A stretch of 64,000 nt of DNA, taken from positions 1 through 64,000 of the forward strand of contig CAMDFD010000012.1 in NCBI GenBank assembly GCA_945897365.1, read 5' to 3'. Every line of letters begins with the position of its first letter. Position 1 is the stretch's first letter. A model generated the notes under the pieces. It had not been told where the DNA came from. It worked only from the letters and a program-made list of their open reading frames with translations, and searched no databases. This DNA comes from Bordetella parapertussis (lineage in GTDB: Bacteria > Pseudomonadota > Gammaproteobacteria > Burkholderiales > Burkholderiaceae_B). A program made the translations under genes and the position numbers. Of this stretch, positions 1 to 8,208 are shown piece after piece.

Positions 1-1215
1 GGTTCATTTGAAACACCCGCATTAGCAGCGACTTATAGTTTTAGTTCCGCTCCTGGATATTCTCTGGCTGTCCATTATTTATATCCCATAGATTTAAATG
101 ACGATGGTGTGGATGAACTTCTTGTTGTAGGCTTTGAAACTCAACCAAACACACCTGAAAATTATAAAAATACTAAGATTTCAATACTAGGTTGGAGCAA
201 TGGACAGTTTGTTAATTTAACCAGTCAGTGGCTTCCTAACAATGCAGATCAAGTCGAAGGTGTTGGCGATATAGCGGTGGGTGATTTCAATAATGATGGC
301 CGCATGGATATCTTTTTGAGCGCCTATGCAGACATGACCTTTAATGTAAATGCTTATCAGCTAATAAATAAAGGTGGATATTTGGAAAAGACCGCCATTG
401 AAAGCTTGGTTGGTTGGCAACATGGCGTTTCGGCTGGCGATATCAACCGGGATGGTTATATGGATGTTTTTGCTGTTGGGTATGGTGATTCGTCTAGGGT
501 TTATTTGGGCGGACCTAGTGGATTGACGTCGCATGGCTTCACTTCATATGCTGGAGGATCCGGTGTTGCCATGGCAGATTTTCTTAATGATGGGACTACG
601 ACCGCATTTATCGTTGATTTCGGAAATGATCGTGTCAATAACTCAGTATTGATGCGACTAGAAGCTGACGGCAGTGGAGGATACAGTTTGTCTCGAGTCT
701 CTACACCTCCAGGACCTCTACTTGGCGATATTGGACATAACGTTCGCTCTAAAGCGTTTGACTTTAATGAGGATGGATTAATGGATGTCTTGGTCTTTAC
801 TCGGGAGAACTGGAACGGCTCGCAATGGCCAGTTAACTCAAAAATTCAGTTTCTGAAAAACAATGGTGGTGGTCAATTTATTGATGTGACTTCCGATATT
901 CTTATTGGTTATCAAACCAATAGTAATGTTTCTTATACACCAGTCATCATAGATCTTAATAGAGATGGACGGACTGATATCTTTATTAGTGAAGGGCAAT
1001 GGACTGACGATAATAATTCCACCGCCATGCTCATAAAAGGATCTGATGGAAAGTTTGTTGATACTGGTAGGGCCGAACTATCTGGGCAAGTAAGCTCTAG
1101 CGGTGGAATGGCAACAGCTTTGCATGGTCCCAACGGGAAACTCTACTTTGCATTTGATGCTCAAGCTAGAGGTGGGTCTGCTACGATTAGCTTGTCAGAA
1201 TTCACACCACGTTAA
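1..1215 (+). CDS. FG-GAP/VCBS repeat protein, 5' end outside window
   Basis: The frame is open from the first base, so the N-terminus lies outside the window and the visible part is about 404 residues. At least six calcium-loop repeats of the form DxNxDGxxD followed by a hydrophobic strand are visible (for example DLNDDGVDELLV, DFNNDGRMDIFL, DINRDGYMDVFA, DFNEDGLMDVLV, DLNRDGRTDIFI). This is the pattern of FG-GAP/VCBS repeats, which fold into integrin-like beta propellers and are usually secreted or surface proteins. No catalytic domain is visible in this part. The stop codon sits exactly where a decayed IS256 transposase begins, so the original C-terminus may have been lost. The DNA is AT-richer than most of the window, suggesting an accessory origin. 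The specific role is unknown. Confidence 0.8.
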   Translation, partial: GSFETPALAATYSFSSAPGYSLAVHYLYPIDLNDDGVDELLVVGFETQPNTPENYKNTKISILGWSNGQFVNLTSQWLPNNADQVEGVGDIAVGDFNNDGRMDIFLSAYADMTFNVNAYQLINKGGYLEKTAIESLVGWQHGVSAGDINRDGYMDVFAVGYGDSSRVYLGGPSGLTSHGFTSYAGGSGVAMADFLNDGTTTAFIVDFGNDRVNNSVLMRLEADGSGGYSLSRVSTPPGPLLGDIGHNVRSKAFDFNEDGLMDVLVFTRENWNGSQWPVNSKIQFLKNNGGGQFIDVTSDILIGYQTNSNVSYTPVIIDLNRDGRTDIFISEGQWTDDNNSTAMLIKGSDGKFVDTGRAELSGQVSSSGGMATALHGPNGKLYFAFDAQARGGSATISLSEFTPR

Positions 1216-1512
1216 CGGCACAACATCCAAACGGTTAAAAAGCCAGCACGGCGATGTCGAGATCGAAACGCCTCTTGACCGCGACGGAACGTTTGCACCT
1301 CAACTGTTGCATAAGAACCAAACTCGGCTCACGCAGATGGAGAAGCTGTTTACCCCATCATGTGGGGCTTTGGATGTCTAACAATGGGGGCGCAAAGTTT
1401 TCAGTCTTAGTGCTGACCGAACATAAATGGGCTTAAAGGCTTACCTGACGCGATTGTGGTCGAGTACCCTCACACACGTATTCAGCTTTGCATTGTTCAC
1501 ATGGTTTGCAAG
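1214..1512 (+). pseudogene. IS256-family transposase relic
   Basis: Three short pieces in three different frames each match conserved stretches of IS256/mutator-type transposases, in the right order. Frame 2 from 1214 reads NGTTSKRLKSQHGDVEIETP and continues through DRDGTFAPQL and KNQTRLTQM. Frame 3 near 1385-1425 reads GAKFSVLVLTEH. Frame 1 from 1429 reads GLKGLPDAIVVEYPHTRIQL and then CIVHMV. The catalytic domain is mostly deleted and the frames are broken, so it cannot be functional. No terminal inverted repeats or target duplication could be identified. The relic fills the whole gap between the FG-GAP gene and the cupin gene. Confidence 0.8.
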
Positions 1513-1533
1513 TTATGAAAGGAGTATCAATTT

Positions 1534-2067
1534 ATGAACATTTCAATTCTAAAAAACATCATCTTGCGCTACGGATATTGTCTGGGTATTGGGTTCGCGA
1601 TAGCTGCCTCATCCTTGTCTAAAGCTCATGAGGTGAATCCGAAAGAAGCTACTTTGGCTTCCAACGAAAAATTTGTAGCACCCAACAGTGGTGGGGTCAC
1701 AACAGTTCGATCCCATTCACCGATTATTACTCGCCAACAGGTTCAGATTTATCCGGGAATCTCAACTGCATCCGCTGGTTCTCAACAACTTTCTATGAAC
1801 CGTATCATCCTCCCACCAGGTATGAAGGGACTGCGTCATATGCACAAGGATACGGAAACTGTCATTTATATTATCGAAGGGAATGCGAGAACGCTGATCG
1901 GCGAGAAGGGTGAAGTCGTCGTCGATAACAAAGCTGGGGATTTCATTTTTATTCCAGCAAATGTCTGGCATCAACCCACGAACGTTTCTAATGATCGCGT
2001 GGTTGCCATCGAAGTGCGCGCTGATGCAGACGACCAGCAGAATGTTATCTTGTCACCTCACCAGTAA
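1534..2067 (+). CDS. Exported cupin-domain protein
   Basis: The 177-residue product starts with a basic and hydrophobic N-terminus (about residues 1-31) that looks like a Sec signal ending near SKAHE, so a periplasmic location is likely. The rest is a single Cupin_2 beta barrel. Putative metal ligands are visible: H102, H104 and E108 in the first motif (HMHKDTE) and H146 in the second (FIPANVWHQP). A good ribosome site (AAAGGAG) lies about nine bases before the ATG. Small cupins of this type can be metal-dependent dioxygenases, isomerases or sensors, and the substrate cannot be read from sequence. The gene stands alone directly after a transposase relic. Confidence 0.75.
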   Translation: MNISILKNIILRYGYCLGIGFAIAASSLSKAHEVNPKEATLASNEKFVAPNSGGVTTVRSHSPIITRQQVQIYPGISTASAGSQQLSMNRIILPPGMKGLRHMHKDTETVIYIIEGNARTLIGEKGEVVVDNKAGDFIFIPANVWHQPTNVSNDRVVAIEVRADADDQQNVILSPHQ

Positions 2068-2201
2068 GTATTTTGTTATGGAGAGTATGACTGGAGTCAA
2101 CGAGAGCAACATTAAATTGCTAAGTTTTACCTAATACAATCTAATTCCGATGAGTATGACCGTCAGGTTGTTACAGTTCAATCTTAAAACTACTATTTAA
2201 A

Positions 2202-3365
2202 ATGAAAATTGTTGAAATTCGCGAATCTACTCGCCCGATCAAGTCCAATATCCGAAACGCCTACATCGACTTTTCCAAGATGACCTTGAGTCTAGTTGCG
2301 GTCGTGACGGACGTGATCCGTGATGGCAAGCCTGTGATTGGCTATGGCTTCAACTCAAACGGTCGCTATGGACAAGGCGCGCTCATGCGTGAACGTTTTA
2401 TTCCTCGCGTGCTCGAGGCTGCACCCGATACCTTGCTGGATGAGCGAGGCATTTTGTGTCCGCACAAAATCTGGGCCACGATGATGAATAACGAAAAGCC
2501 AGGCGGTCATGGCGAGCGTTCGGTGGCGATCGGAACCATCGATATGGCAATCTGGGATGCCGTGGCCAAGATCGAAGGTGTCCCGCTTTACCAGATGCTT
2601 GCGGACCGATACGGCAACGGTCAGCCCAATCGAAAAGTTTTTGTTTATGCTGCCGGGGGCTACTACTGGCCGGGACAAGGACTCGAGGGCCTCACGCGCG
2701 AAATGCAGAGTTATCTGGATCGCGGCTATTCGGTCGTCAAGAAAAAAATTGGCGGGGCATCCTTGGCCGAAGATTGCAAGCGCATCGAAGCGGTGCTCAA
2801 GCTTTTGGGCCCTGGTCAGCGTCTTGCTGTGGACGCCAACGGTCGCTTTGATCTGAAAACCGCCATTGCTTATGGCAAAGAACTCGCGCAATACAACTTG
2901 TTCTGGTACGAAGAGGCAGGTGATCCGCTCGACTACGAATTACAGGCCGAGCTCGGCAATCATTACGAAAATTCGATGGCGACCGGTGAAAACCTTTTTT
3001 CTATGCAGGACGCACGCAATTTAATTCGTTATGGCGGTATGCGACGCGATCGCGATTGGCTGCAGTTTGATTGCGCGCTGAGTTATGGTTTGGTCGAATA
3101 TCTTCGCACTCTGGATATGCTGCGTGAGTACGACTGGTCTCCGACGCGTTGTGTGCCGCATGGTGGTCATCAAATGTCTCTGGCCATTGCCGCAGGTTTG
3201 GGACTTGGTGGAAATGAAAGCTATCCAGATCTGTTTCAACCCTATGGAGGGTTTCCGGATGGTGCTCGGGTTGAAAATAGCATTGTGACCTTGCCTGAGC
3301 TTGTTGGTATTGGTTTCGAAGGGAAAGCCGATCTATATGCTGAAATGAAGGCTTTGGCGAGCTAA
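2202..3365 (+). CDS. tarD: D(-)-tartrate dehydratase, enolase superfamily
   Basis: This 387-residue protein resembles the characterised D-tartrate dehydratase of Bradyrhizobium (EC 4.2.1.81), which dehydrates D-tartrate to oxaloacetate. The likeness runs over nearly the whole length, including the stretches NAYIDF, GFNSNGRYGQG, NEKPGGHGERS and DWLQFDCALSYGL. Residues expected for Mg-dependent proton abstraction are present: the lysine motif at 180-182 (VVKKKIGG), metal ligands near D211, E237 and E263, and the general acid H320 in VPHGGHQM. It is about the same length as the family. No clear ribosome site precedes the ATG. A transporter for tartrate is not adjacent. The recognition is from memory of the family, and other acid sugar dehydratases are a less likely alternative. 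Confidence 0.85.
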   Translation: MKIVEIRESTRPIKSNIRNAYIDFSKMTLSLVAVVTDVIRDGKPVIGYGFNSNGRYGQGALMRERFIPRVLEAAPDTLLDERGILCPHKIWATMMNNEKPGGHGERSVAIGTIDMAIWDAVAKIEGVPLYQMLADRYGNGQPNRKVFVYAAGGYYWPGQGLEGLTREMQSYLDRGYSVVKKKIGGASLAEDCKRIEAVLKLLGPGQRLAVDANGRFDLKTAIAYGKELAQYNLFWYEEAGDPLDYELQAELGNHYENSMATGENLFSMQDARNLIRYGGMRRDRDWLQFDCALSYGLVEYLRTLDMLREYDWSPTRCVPHGGHQMSLAIAAGLGLGGNESYPDLFQPYGGFPDGARVENSIVTLPELVGIGFEGKADLYAEMKALAS

Positions 3366-3403
3366 TAGTTTTCTAGCTTTTACCTCTAGTTGACGAGAAT
3401 TAA

Positions 3404-4129
3404 ATGTTATCTAAACCTCTCATGACGCATGAAAAAGCGTATCGCACATCTGTTGCTAGGGCTTTGACTGCGGCTGCTCCCAAAAAAGTCCTTGATATCT
3501 GCTGCGGTGACGGGTGGTTGCCCTACGCTCTTGGCCCAGATGTTGAGTTGCATGGGATAGATCTTTTTGAGGGAGCGCCCGCTGGCTATCATCAGTTTAT
3601 GGTGGCCGACTTTAACCAAGGTCTGCCGAGTGACTTGGAACAATATGATGCGATCGTATGCTGCGAAGCCATGGGTTACCTTCAAAATCCAGGTCTTTTC
3701 TTACAAAGTGTTCGTAAACACTTAAAAGATGACGGGATGTTTATTTTGTCTATTCCCAACCCTAATTACACTGGTGCTAGAGTCAACCATTTGATTCAGG
3801 GTTTTCCTCGGTCTTATTCGTGGTTCAAACAAAACGAGTCGCCTGAGCCGCATATGCCTTGGTTGTCTCTGGGGGTGTTTCAACTCTGGCTTTTGCTTGG
3901 CTTGAATGGTTTCAAGGATATGCAAGTCCACGAGGTCGATGAGAAGAAACCTCGTCATGGTTGGGAATATTTGCTGGGTTGGGTGGCCAAAGGCTATGCC
4001 AAGCGTCGCTTTGACAAGGCGCAAATCGAGAGCGTTCGACAAGTGTGGGAACATGCCATGCGCGATCAAGTGATTTATGGTCGCCAGCTGGTCGTTTCTG
4101 CACAGGCCAAGTCAGCTTTATCAATATGA
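3404..4129 (+). CDS. Class I SAM-dependent methyltransferase
   Basis: The 241-residue protein carries a Methyltransf_23/11-type Rossmann fold. Motif I is seen as VLDICCGDGWLPYAL (residues 29-43), followed by an acidic strand-2 end (HGIDLF) and a motif resembling post-II/III (YDAIVCCEAMGYL, then LKDDGMFILSIPNP). It lacks a signal peptide and membrane segments, so it is probably cytoplasmic. The C-terminal part (KKPRHGWEYLLGWVAKGYAKRR) is basic. It follows the tartrate dehydratase gene by 38 bases in the same direction and may be co-transcribed, although no functional link is evident. The substrate is unknown; the fold resembles small-molecule or lipid methyltransferases. Confidence 0.75.
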   Translation: MLSKPLMTHEKAYRTSVARALTAAAPKKVLDICCGDGWLPYALGPDVELHGIDLFEGAPAGYHQFMVADFNQGLPSDLEQYDAIVCCEAMGYLQNPGLFLQSVRKHLKDDGMFILSIPNPNYTGARVNHLIQGFPRSYSWFKQNESPEPHMPWLSLGVFQLWLLLGLNGFKDMQVHEVDEKKPRHGWEYLLGWVAKGYAKRRFDKAQIESVRQVWEHAMRDQVIYGRQLVVSAQAKSALSI

Positions 4130-4207
4130 ACCGTGCAAACGGTTGAGCATTCGATTTCACTATAATCACTCAATTCTCGTATTCATCTCACTTTTCGGTT
4201 CATTATC

Positions 4208-5035
4208 ATGACGCAAGCAGTTCAAAAACAGAATCTACGGATCGCGATCGCCGGTTTAGGCGCGATTGGGAAATCCATTGCGACGACCTTGGCTAAAGGC
4301 GGTGTGCCAGGTGTAGAGTTGACGGCGGTCTCTGCTAAAAATCATGACAAAGCCAAAGAGTTTGTCGGCACGCTTGCGCACCCCGTCAAGGTTCTGAACA
4401 TTGCTGAGTTGGAAAAAGAAGCCGATCTCGTGATCGAGTGCGCACCTGCTGCGCTCTTGTCAGAAATCGCCACACCGTTTCTCAACGCACAAAAACAAGT
4501 CATCGTCTTGTCCGTCGGTGCATTGCTGTTTCATCCAGAGCTGATTGCGATGGCCAAAGAGCAGGGCGGGGTCATTCACGTCCCGACCGGTGCTCTGATT
4601 GGCCTCGATGCGATGATCGCTGCCGCTGAGGGCAAGATCCATTCTGTCCGCATGGTGACACGCAAACCCCCCAAGGGCTTGGCAGGCGCGCCGCATTTAA
4701 TTGAAAATAACATCAATATCGAGGGCTTGACCGAAGCGAAAAAGGTGTTCGAGGGTAATGCACGTGACGCCGCTAAAGGCTTTCCAGCGAACTTGAATGT
4801 CGTGGTCGCGTTAGCGCTAGCGGGTGTGGGTCCAGAAAATACACTTTTGGAAATCTGGGCCGATCCAGCCGTGGTTCGCAATACGCACACCATCGCGGTG
4901 GACTCGGATTCTGCCAAGTTCACGATGACGATGGAAAATATTCCTTCAGAAAATCCTAAAACTGGCCGAATCGTCGCTCAAAGCGTGATTGCGATGCTAC
5001 GCAAAATGAAGTCCGGCTTTAAAGTTGGTACTTAA
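4208..5035 (+). CDS. nadX: L-aspartate dehydrogenase
   Basis: This 275-residue protein matches the aspartate dehydrogenase family (EC 1.4.1.21), which converts L-aspartate to iminoaspartate with NAD(P)+ and can supply iminoaspartate for NAD synthesis or degrade aspartate. It has an N-terminal Rossmann fold with GLGAIG at residues 16-21. The central signature KPPKGLAGAP and the stretch AAKGFPANLNVVVALALAG are typical, and NTHTI carries a conserved histidine thought to be catalytic. Length is normal for the family. It is monocistronic in appearance and converges on a dioxygenase gene 15 bases away. In Burkholderiales such genes are often found among catabolic clusters rather than with nadA/nadC; neither is present here. 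Confidence 0.85.
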   Translation: MTQAVQKQNLRIAIAGLGAIGKSIATTLAKGGVPGVELTAVSAKNHDKAKEFVGTLAHPVKVLNIAELEKEADLVIECAPAALLSEIATPFLNAQKQVIVLSVGALLFHPELIAMAKEQGGVIHVPTGALIGLDAMIAAAEGKIHSVRMVTRKPPKGLAGAPHLIENNINIEGLTEAKKVFEGNARDAAKGFPANLNVVVALALAGVGPENTLLEIWADPAVVRNTHTIAVDSDSAKFTMTMENIPSENPKTGRIVAQSVIAMLRKMKSGFKVGT

Positions 5036-5050
5036 GCCGTATGTTCTCGC

Positions 5051-5941
5051 CTACGCTGCGATACTCGCAGCAAGGGCCTGACGCGGCAAATCCAGGGTCG
5101 TGACCCGAGTCAGTTCTCTTTTATATTTTTTGTCATCGAAGGGCCGAGCTCTGTGCATGGTGGTTCGGTTATCCCAGATCACCAAGTCGCCAAGCTTCCA
5201 TTGATGTGAGTTTAAAAACTCCCGTTGCGTCGCGTGCTCGATCAAGTCCTTGAGCAATAAACGCCCTTCGGGAATCTCCCACTCCACGATACGCGCCGCA
5301 TGCGAGGCAAGATACAGCGCTTTGCGATCCGAGCCCTCGACTTGACGCACCAAAGGATGTGTAGCGCCCGGAAGCTTTGCTTGCTCTTCAGGTGAAAAAT
5401 CAAATCCCATCGTGTGCCTAGAATAAACAATCGAGTGATAGGCATGAAGAGGTGCGATGGTCTGTTTGAGCTCGTCACTCAGTGCGTCGTAGGCTGCACG
5501 CATGTCAGCAAATTCAGTGTCGGCCCTCACAGGGGGAATATTGCGGGCAAATAACATCGAGTAGCGGCCGCAAGGGTTTTCAAAGGACGCATCCGTATGC
5601 CAGATACGGTTGCTGATACCGTTCATACGACGTCGGTCTTGCGCCTCCAAAATGTTGCCATCTCCGCCGACATTAGAAATATCAGTGAGTGCCTCGTTGC
5701 CAAAGCGATTTTTTGACAGGACAGACGACGACGTCTTTGCATGAAGCTCACCATCCAGGCGTCTGGCAAACTCAATCTGTTCTTCATTCGTAAAATGCTG
5801 ATCTCGAAAAACTAGAACCCCAAACTGACTCATCGCGTTTCTGATTTGTTCCAGAACTTTCTGGTCGTGCAAAGCGCACAAATCAATCGGACTGGCCAGC
5901 CCCATAAAGCTTGGATGCAGTTTTTCGAAGGTTAAGCTCAC
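5051..5941 (-). CDS. TauD/TfdA-family 2-oxoglutarate-dependent dioxygenase
   Basis: This 296-residue non-heme Fe(II)/2-oxoglutarate oxygenase has the facial triad visible as H115 and D117 (WHTDASF) and H263 (TMHRARPF). Arginines at 275 and 279 (KRELTRV) are placed to bind 2-oxoglutarate. Overall it looks closer to the TfdA branch (2,4-D dioxygenase and relatives) than to taurine dioxygenase, but the substrate cannot be assigned. The start is a GTG preceded by the strong site AGGAGACAACT. It is transcribed alone, convergent with nadX and divergent from pckG, with a 314-base gene-free stretch upstream. Confidence 0.85.
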   Translation of the reverse strand: MSLTFEKLHPSFMGLASPIDLCALHDQKVLEQIRNAMSQFGVLVFRDQHFTNEEQIEFARRLDGELHAKTSSSVLSKNRFGNEALTDISNVGGDGNILEAQDRRRMNGISNRIWHTDASFENPCGRYSMLFARNIPPVRADTEFADMRAAYDALSDELKQTIAPLHAYHSIVYSRHTMGFDFSPEEQAKLPGATHPLVRQVEGSDRKALYLASHAARIVEWEIPEGRLLLKDLIEHATQREFLNSHQWKLGDLVIWDNRTTMHRARPFDDKKYKRELTRVTTLDLPRQALAASIAA

Positions 5942-6255
5942 AGTTGTCTCCTAAGACCAAGTATTGCTAGGCTAGGTTGGTTTTTTTAGTTCGGATTTGT
6001 GACTTCCAATATACACGTTCTCGATCAATCGCTAGCATGCAGCTGAAATTTTGTTGCATATCCAAAAAACGCTTTAAAACAAGCCTAAAAACTAAAAAAA
6101 CTTTTATTTGGACGTTTCTTGCGACCGATTTAAGCACTCTATCGAGGTGTTAGTTCCTGTTTATGAGAGGGGGTTTGATTTTCTCTCAAGCAGATCCGGT
6201 GCTACTATTTCATGTTACCGAAGTTTGAACTCAGTGTTTAAAAAGAAACATTTAC
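5942..6255. other. 314-base gene-free divergent region
   Basis: This stretch separates the dioxygenase gene (minus) from pckG (plus) and should hold the promoters of both. It is AT-rich, with A-runs around 6064-6110. No open frame with a ribosome site, strong hairpin or recognised operator was found. The sequence directly before pckG (TTTAAAAAGAAACATTTAC) contains only a weak ribosome site. Confidence 0.5.
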
Positions 6256-8115
6256 ATGAATCTGCCACTTAACGCTCCTGCTTACGTCCGTCACGAAGGC
6301 CTTAAACAATGGGTCGCCTCTATCGCCGCCAAGGTCAAGCCTGCCAGTATTGTCTGGTGTGACGGCTCTCAGGAGGAGTATGACCGCTTGTGTGCGGAAA
6401 TGGTCAAGTCCGGCATGCTCATTAAGCTTAACGAGGCAAAGCGACCCAATTCATTTTTGGCCCGCTCGGCACCGGATGATGTCGCCCGAGTCGAGGACCG
6501 TACATTCATTTGTAGCGCCAAAAAAGAAGAAGCAGGTCCGACCAACAATTGGATTGCACCTGCCGAGATGCGCACCAAGTTGGGCGAGCTGTTTGAGGGC
6601 TCCATGGCTGGACGTACGCTTTACGTCGTACCATTTTCAATGGGCCCGCTTGGCTCACCCATCGCGCAGATTGGTATCGAGCTTTCTGATTCACCGTATG
6701 TCGTTGTCAATATGCGCATGATGACGCGCATGGGTAAAAAGGTTTATGACGTGTTGGGGTCGGATGGAGCGTTTGTACCCTGTGTGCACACGGTAGGTGC
6801 ACCCTTGGCGGCTGGTCAAACGGACGTACTGTGGCCCTGTAACCCAACTAAATACATTGTTCATTTTCCCGAGACCCGTGAAATTTGGTCCTACGGCTCG
6901 GGCTATGGCGGCAACGCTTTGTTAGGCAAAAAATGTTTCGCCTTGCGTATTGCTTCGACCATGGGCCGCAGCGAAGCCAGCGAAAAGAGTCCTGGCTGGT
7001 TGGCCGAACACATGTTGATTCTTGGTGTGCAAGCACCCTGGGGTAAAAAATATCACGTCGCAGCGGCATTTCCTTCGGCCTGTGGCAAAACCAACTTTGC
7101 GATGTTGATCCCACCCGCTGGTTTAGCCCAGCAGGGTTGGAAAATCACCACGATTGGTGACGATATTGCTTGGATCAAGCCTGATGCCAAAGGCAATCTG
7201 CGCGCGATCAACCCAGAGGCAGGCTATTTTGGTGTCGCGCCTGGTACGAACGAGCAGTCTAATTTCAACTGTATGGCGACGCTCAAGCGGGATACGATTT
7301 TCACTAACGTCGCCTTGACCGATGATGGTGACGTCTGGTGGGAAGGGATGACTAAGATTCCTCCCGCCCACTTGATCGATTGGCAAGGTCGCGACTGGAC
7401 ACCAGAGCAAGCGAAGGAAAAAGGCATCAAAGCCGCACATCCGAATGCCCGCTTCACAGTTTCCGCTACGCAAAACCCGGTATTGGATCCTGAGTGGGAC
7501 AACCCAGAAGGTGTCGTGATCGATGCGTTCATCTTTGGTGGTCGTCGTTCCACCACGGTTCCCTTGGTCACAGAGGCACGTGACTGGGCTGAAGGTGTGT
7601 ACATGGCCGCGACCATGGGTTCTGAGACGACGGCTGCTGCTGTTGGCCAACAAGGTGTCGTGCGTCGTGATCCTTTCGCCATGCTGCCTTTCTGCGGCTA
7701 CAACATGGCTGAGTACTTTGAACACTGGTTGTCCTTGGGTAATTTCTTGCAAACCTCAGGCGCCAAGTTGCCCAAGATTTTCTGCGTCAACTGGTTCCGC
7801 ACCGATGAAAATGGCAAGTTTGTCTGGCCAGGTTTCAGTGAAAACACGCGCGTCCTAAAGTGGATGTTGGGTCGTATCGAAGGCCAAGCTCAGGGTAACG
7901 AGCACGCTTTTGGCATTACCCCAGAGTTTGCGGATATTGACTGGGAAGGGATGGATTTTTCTCAGGAAAAATACAACACTATTACCTCGATTGATGTGGT
8001 CGCATGGCAACAGGAGTTCAAACTCCACGACGAACTGTTTGAAAAGCTTTCCTTTGGTTTGCCTGAGCATCTGCTTAAGATCAAAGCGAGTTTCGAGGCG
8101 CGGCTTGTCAAGTAA
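6256..8115 (+). CDS. pckG: Phosphoenolpyruvate carboxykinase (GTP)
   Basis: The 619-residue protein is a full-length GTP-dependent PEP carboxykinase (EC 4.1.1.32), which interconverts oxaloacetate and PEP and opens gluconeogenesis from C4 acids. The phosphate-binding loop with the hyper-reactive cysteine is seen near residue 272 (FPSACGKTNFAML). Other family blocks are GDDIAWIKPD, INPEAGYFGVAPGT, the metal and substrate-binding region around PLVTEARDW, and the C-terminal guanine-binding FCVNWFR. The ATP-type enzyme has a different P-loop and length, so the GTP type is clear. The gene is monocistronic and closed by a good intrinsic terminator 27 bases downstream. Together with sucCD and pyruvate kinase in this window it fits growth on organic acids. 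Confidence 0.96.
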   Translation: MNLPLNAPAYVRHEGLKQWVASIAAKVKPASIVWCDGSQEEYDRLCAEMVKSGMLIKLNEAKRPNSFLARSAPDDVARVEDRTFICSAKKEEAGPTNNWIAPAEMRTKLGELFEGSMAGRTLYVVPFSMGPLGSPIAQIGIELSDSPYVVVNMRMMTRMGKKVYDVLGSDGAFVPCVHTVGAPLAAGQTDVLWPCNPTKYIVHFPETREIWSYGSGYGGNALLGKKCFALRIASTMGRSEASEKSPGWLAEHMLILGVQAPWGKKYHVAAAFPSACGKTNFAMLIPPAGLAQQGWKITTIGDDIAWIKPDAKGNLRAINPEAGYFGVAPGTNEQSNFNCMATLKRDTIFTNVALTDDGDVWWEGMTKIPPAHLIDWQGRDWTPEQAKEKGIKAAHPNARFTVSATQNPVLDPEWDNPEGVVIDAFIFGGRRSTTVPLVTEARDWAEGVYMAATMGSETTAAAVGQQGVVRRDPFAMLPFCGYNMAEYFEHWLSLGNFLQTSGAKLPKIFCVNWFRTDENGKFVWPGFSENTRVLKWMLGRIEGQAQGNEHAFGITPEFADIDWEGMDFSQEKYNTITSIDVVAWQQEFKLHDELFEKLSFGLPEHLLKIKASFEARLVK

Positions 8116-8141
8116 CTTGCTTTTAAATGAACTGAAACTTT

Positions 8142-8169
8142 AAAAGGCCCGAATCATCGGGCCTTTTTT
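8142..8169 (+). terminator. Intrinsic terminator after pckG
   Basis: AAAAGGCCCGA at 8142-8152 pairs with TCGGGCCTTTT at 8157-8167 across the four-base loop ATCA, and the descending arm runs directly into a T tract. It lies just after pckG and before the convergent hydrolase gene. Confidence 0.9.
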
Positions 8170-8208
8170 GTGGGTCATGACTAGCAAGACCCCCGTGCTT
8201 TCAGTGCG

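Noticed and set aside
1103..1436. Two overlapping short frames considered as separate small genes
   Set aside because: They contain fragments of IS256 transposase in different frames and no ribosome sites; better explained as a relic.
7123..7752. A 209-codon open frame antisense to pckG
   Set aside because: It lies wholly inside pckG, has no ribosome site and shows arginine/histidine-rich shadow composition.
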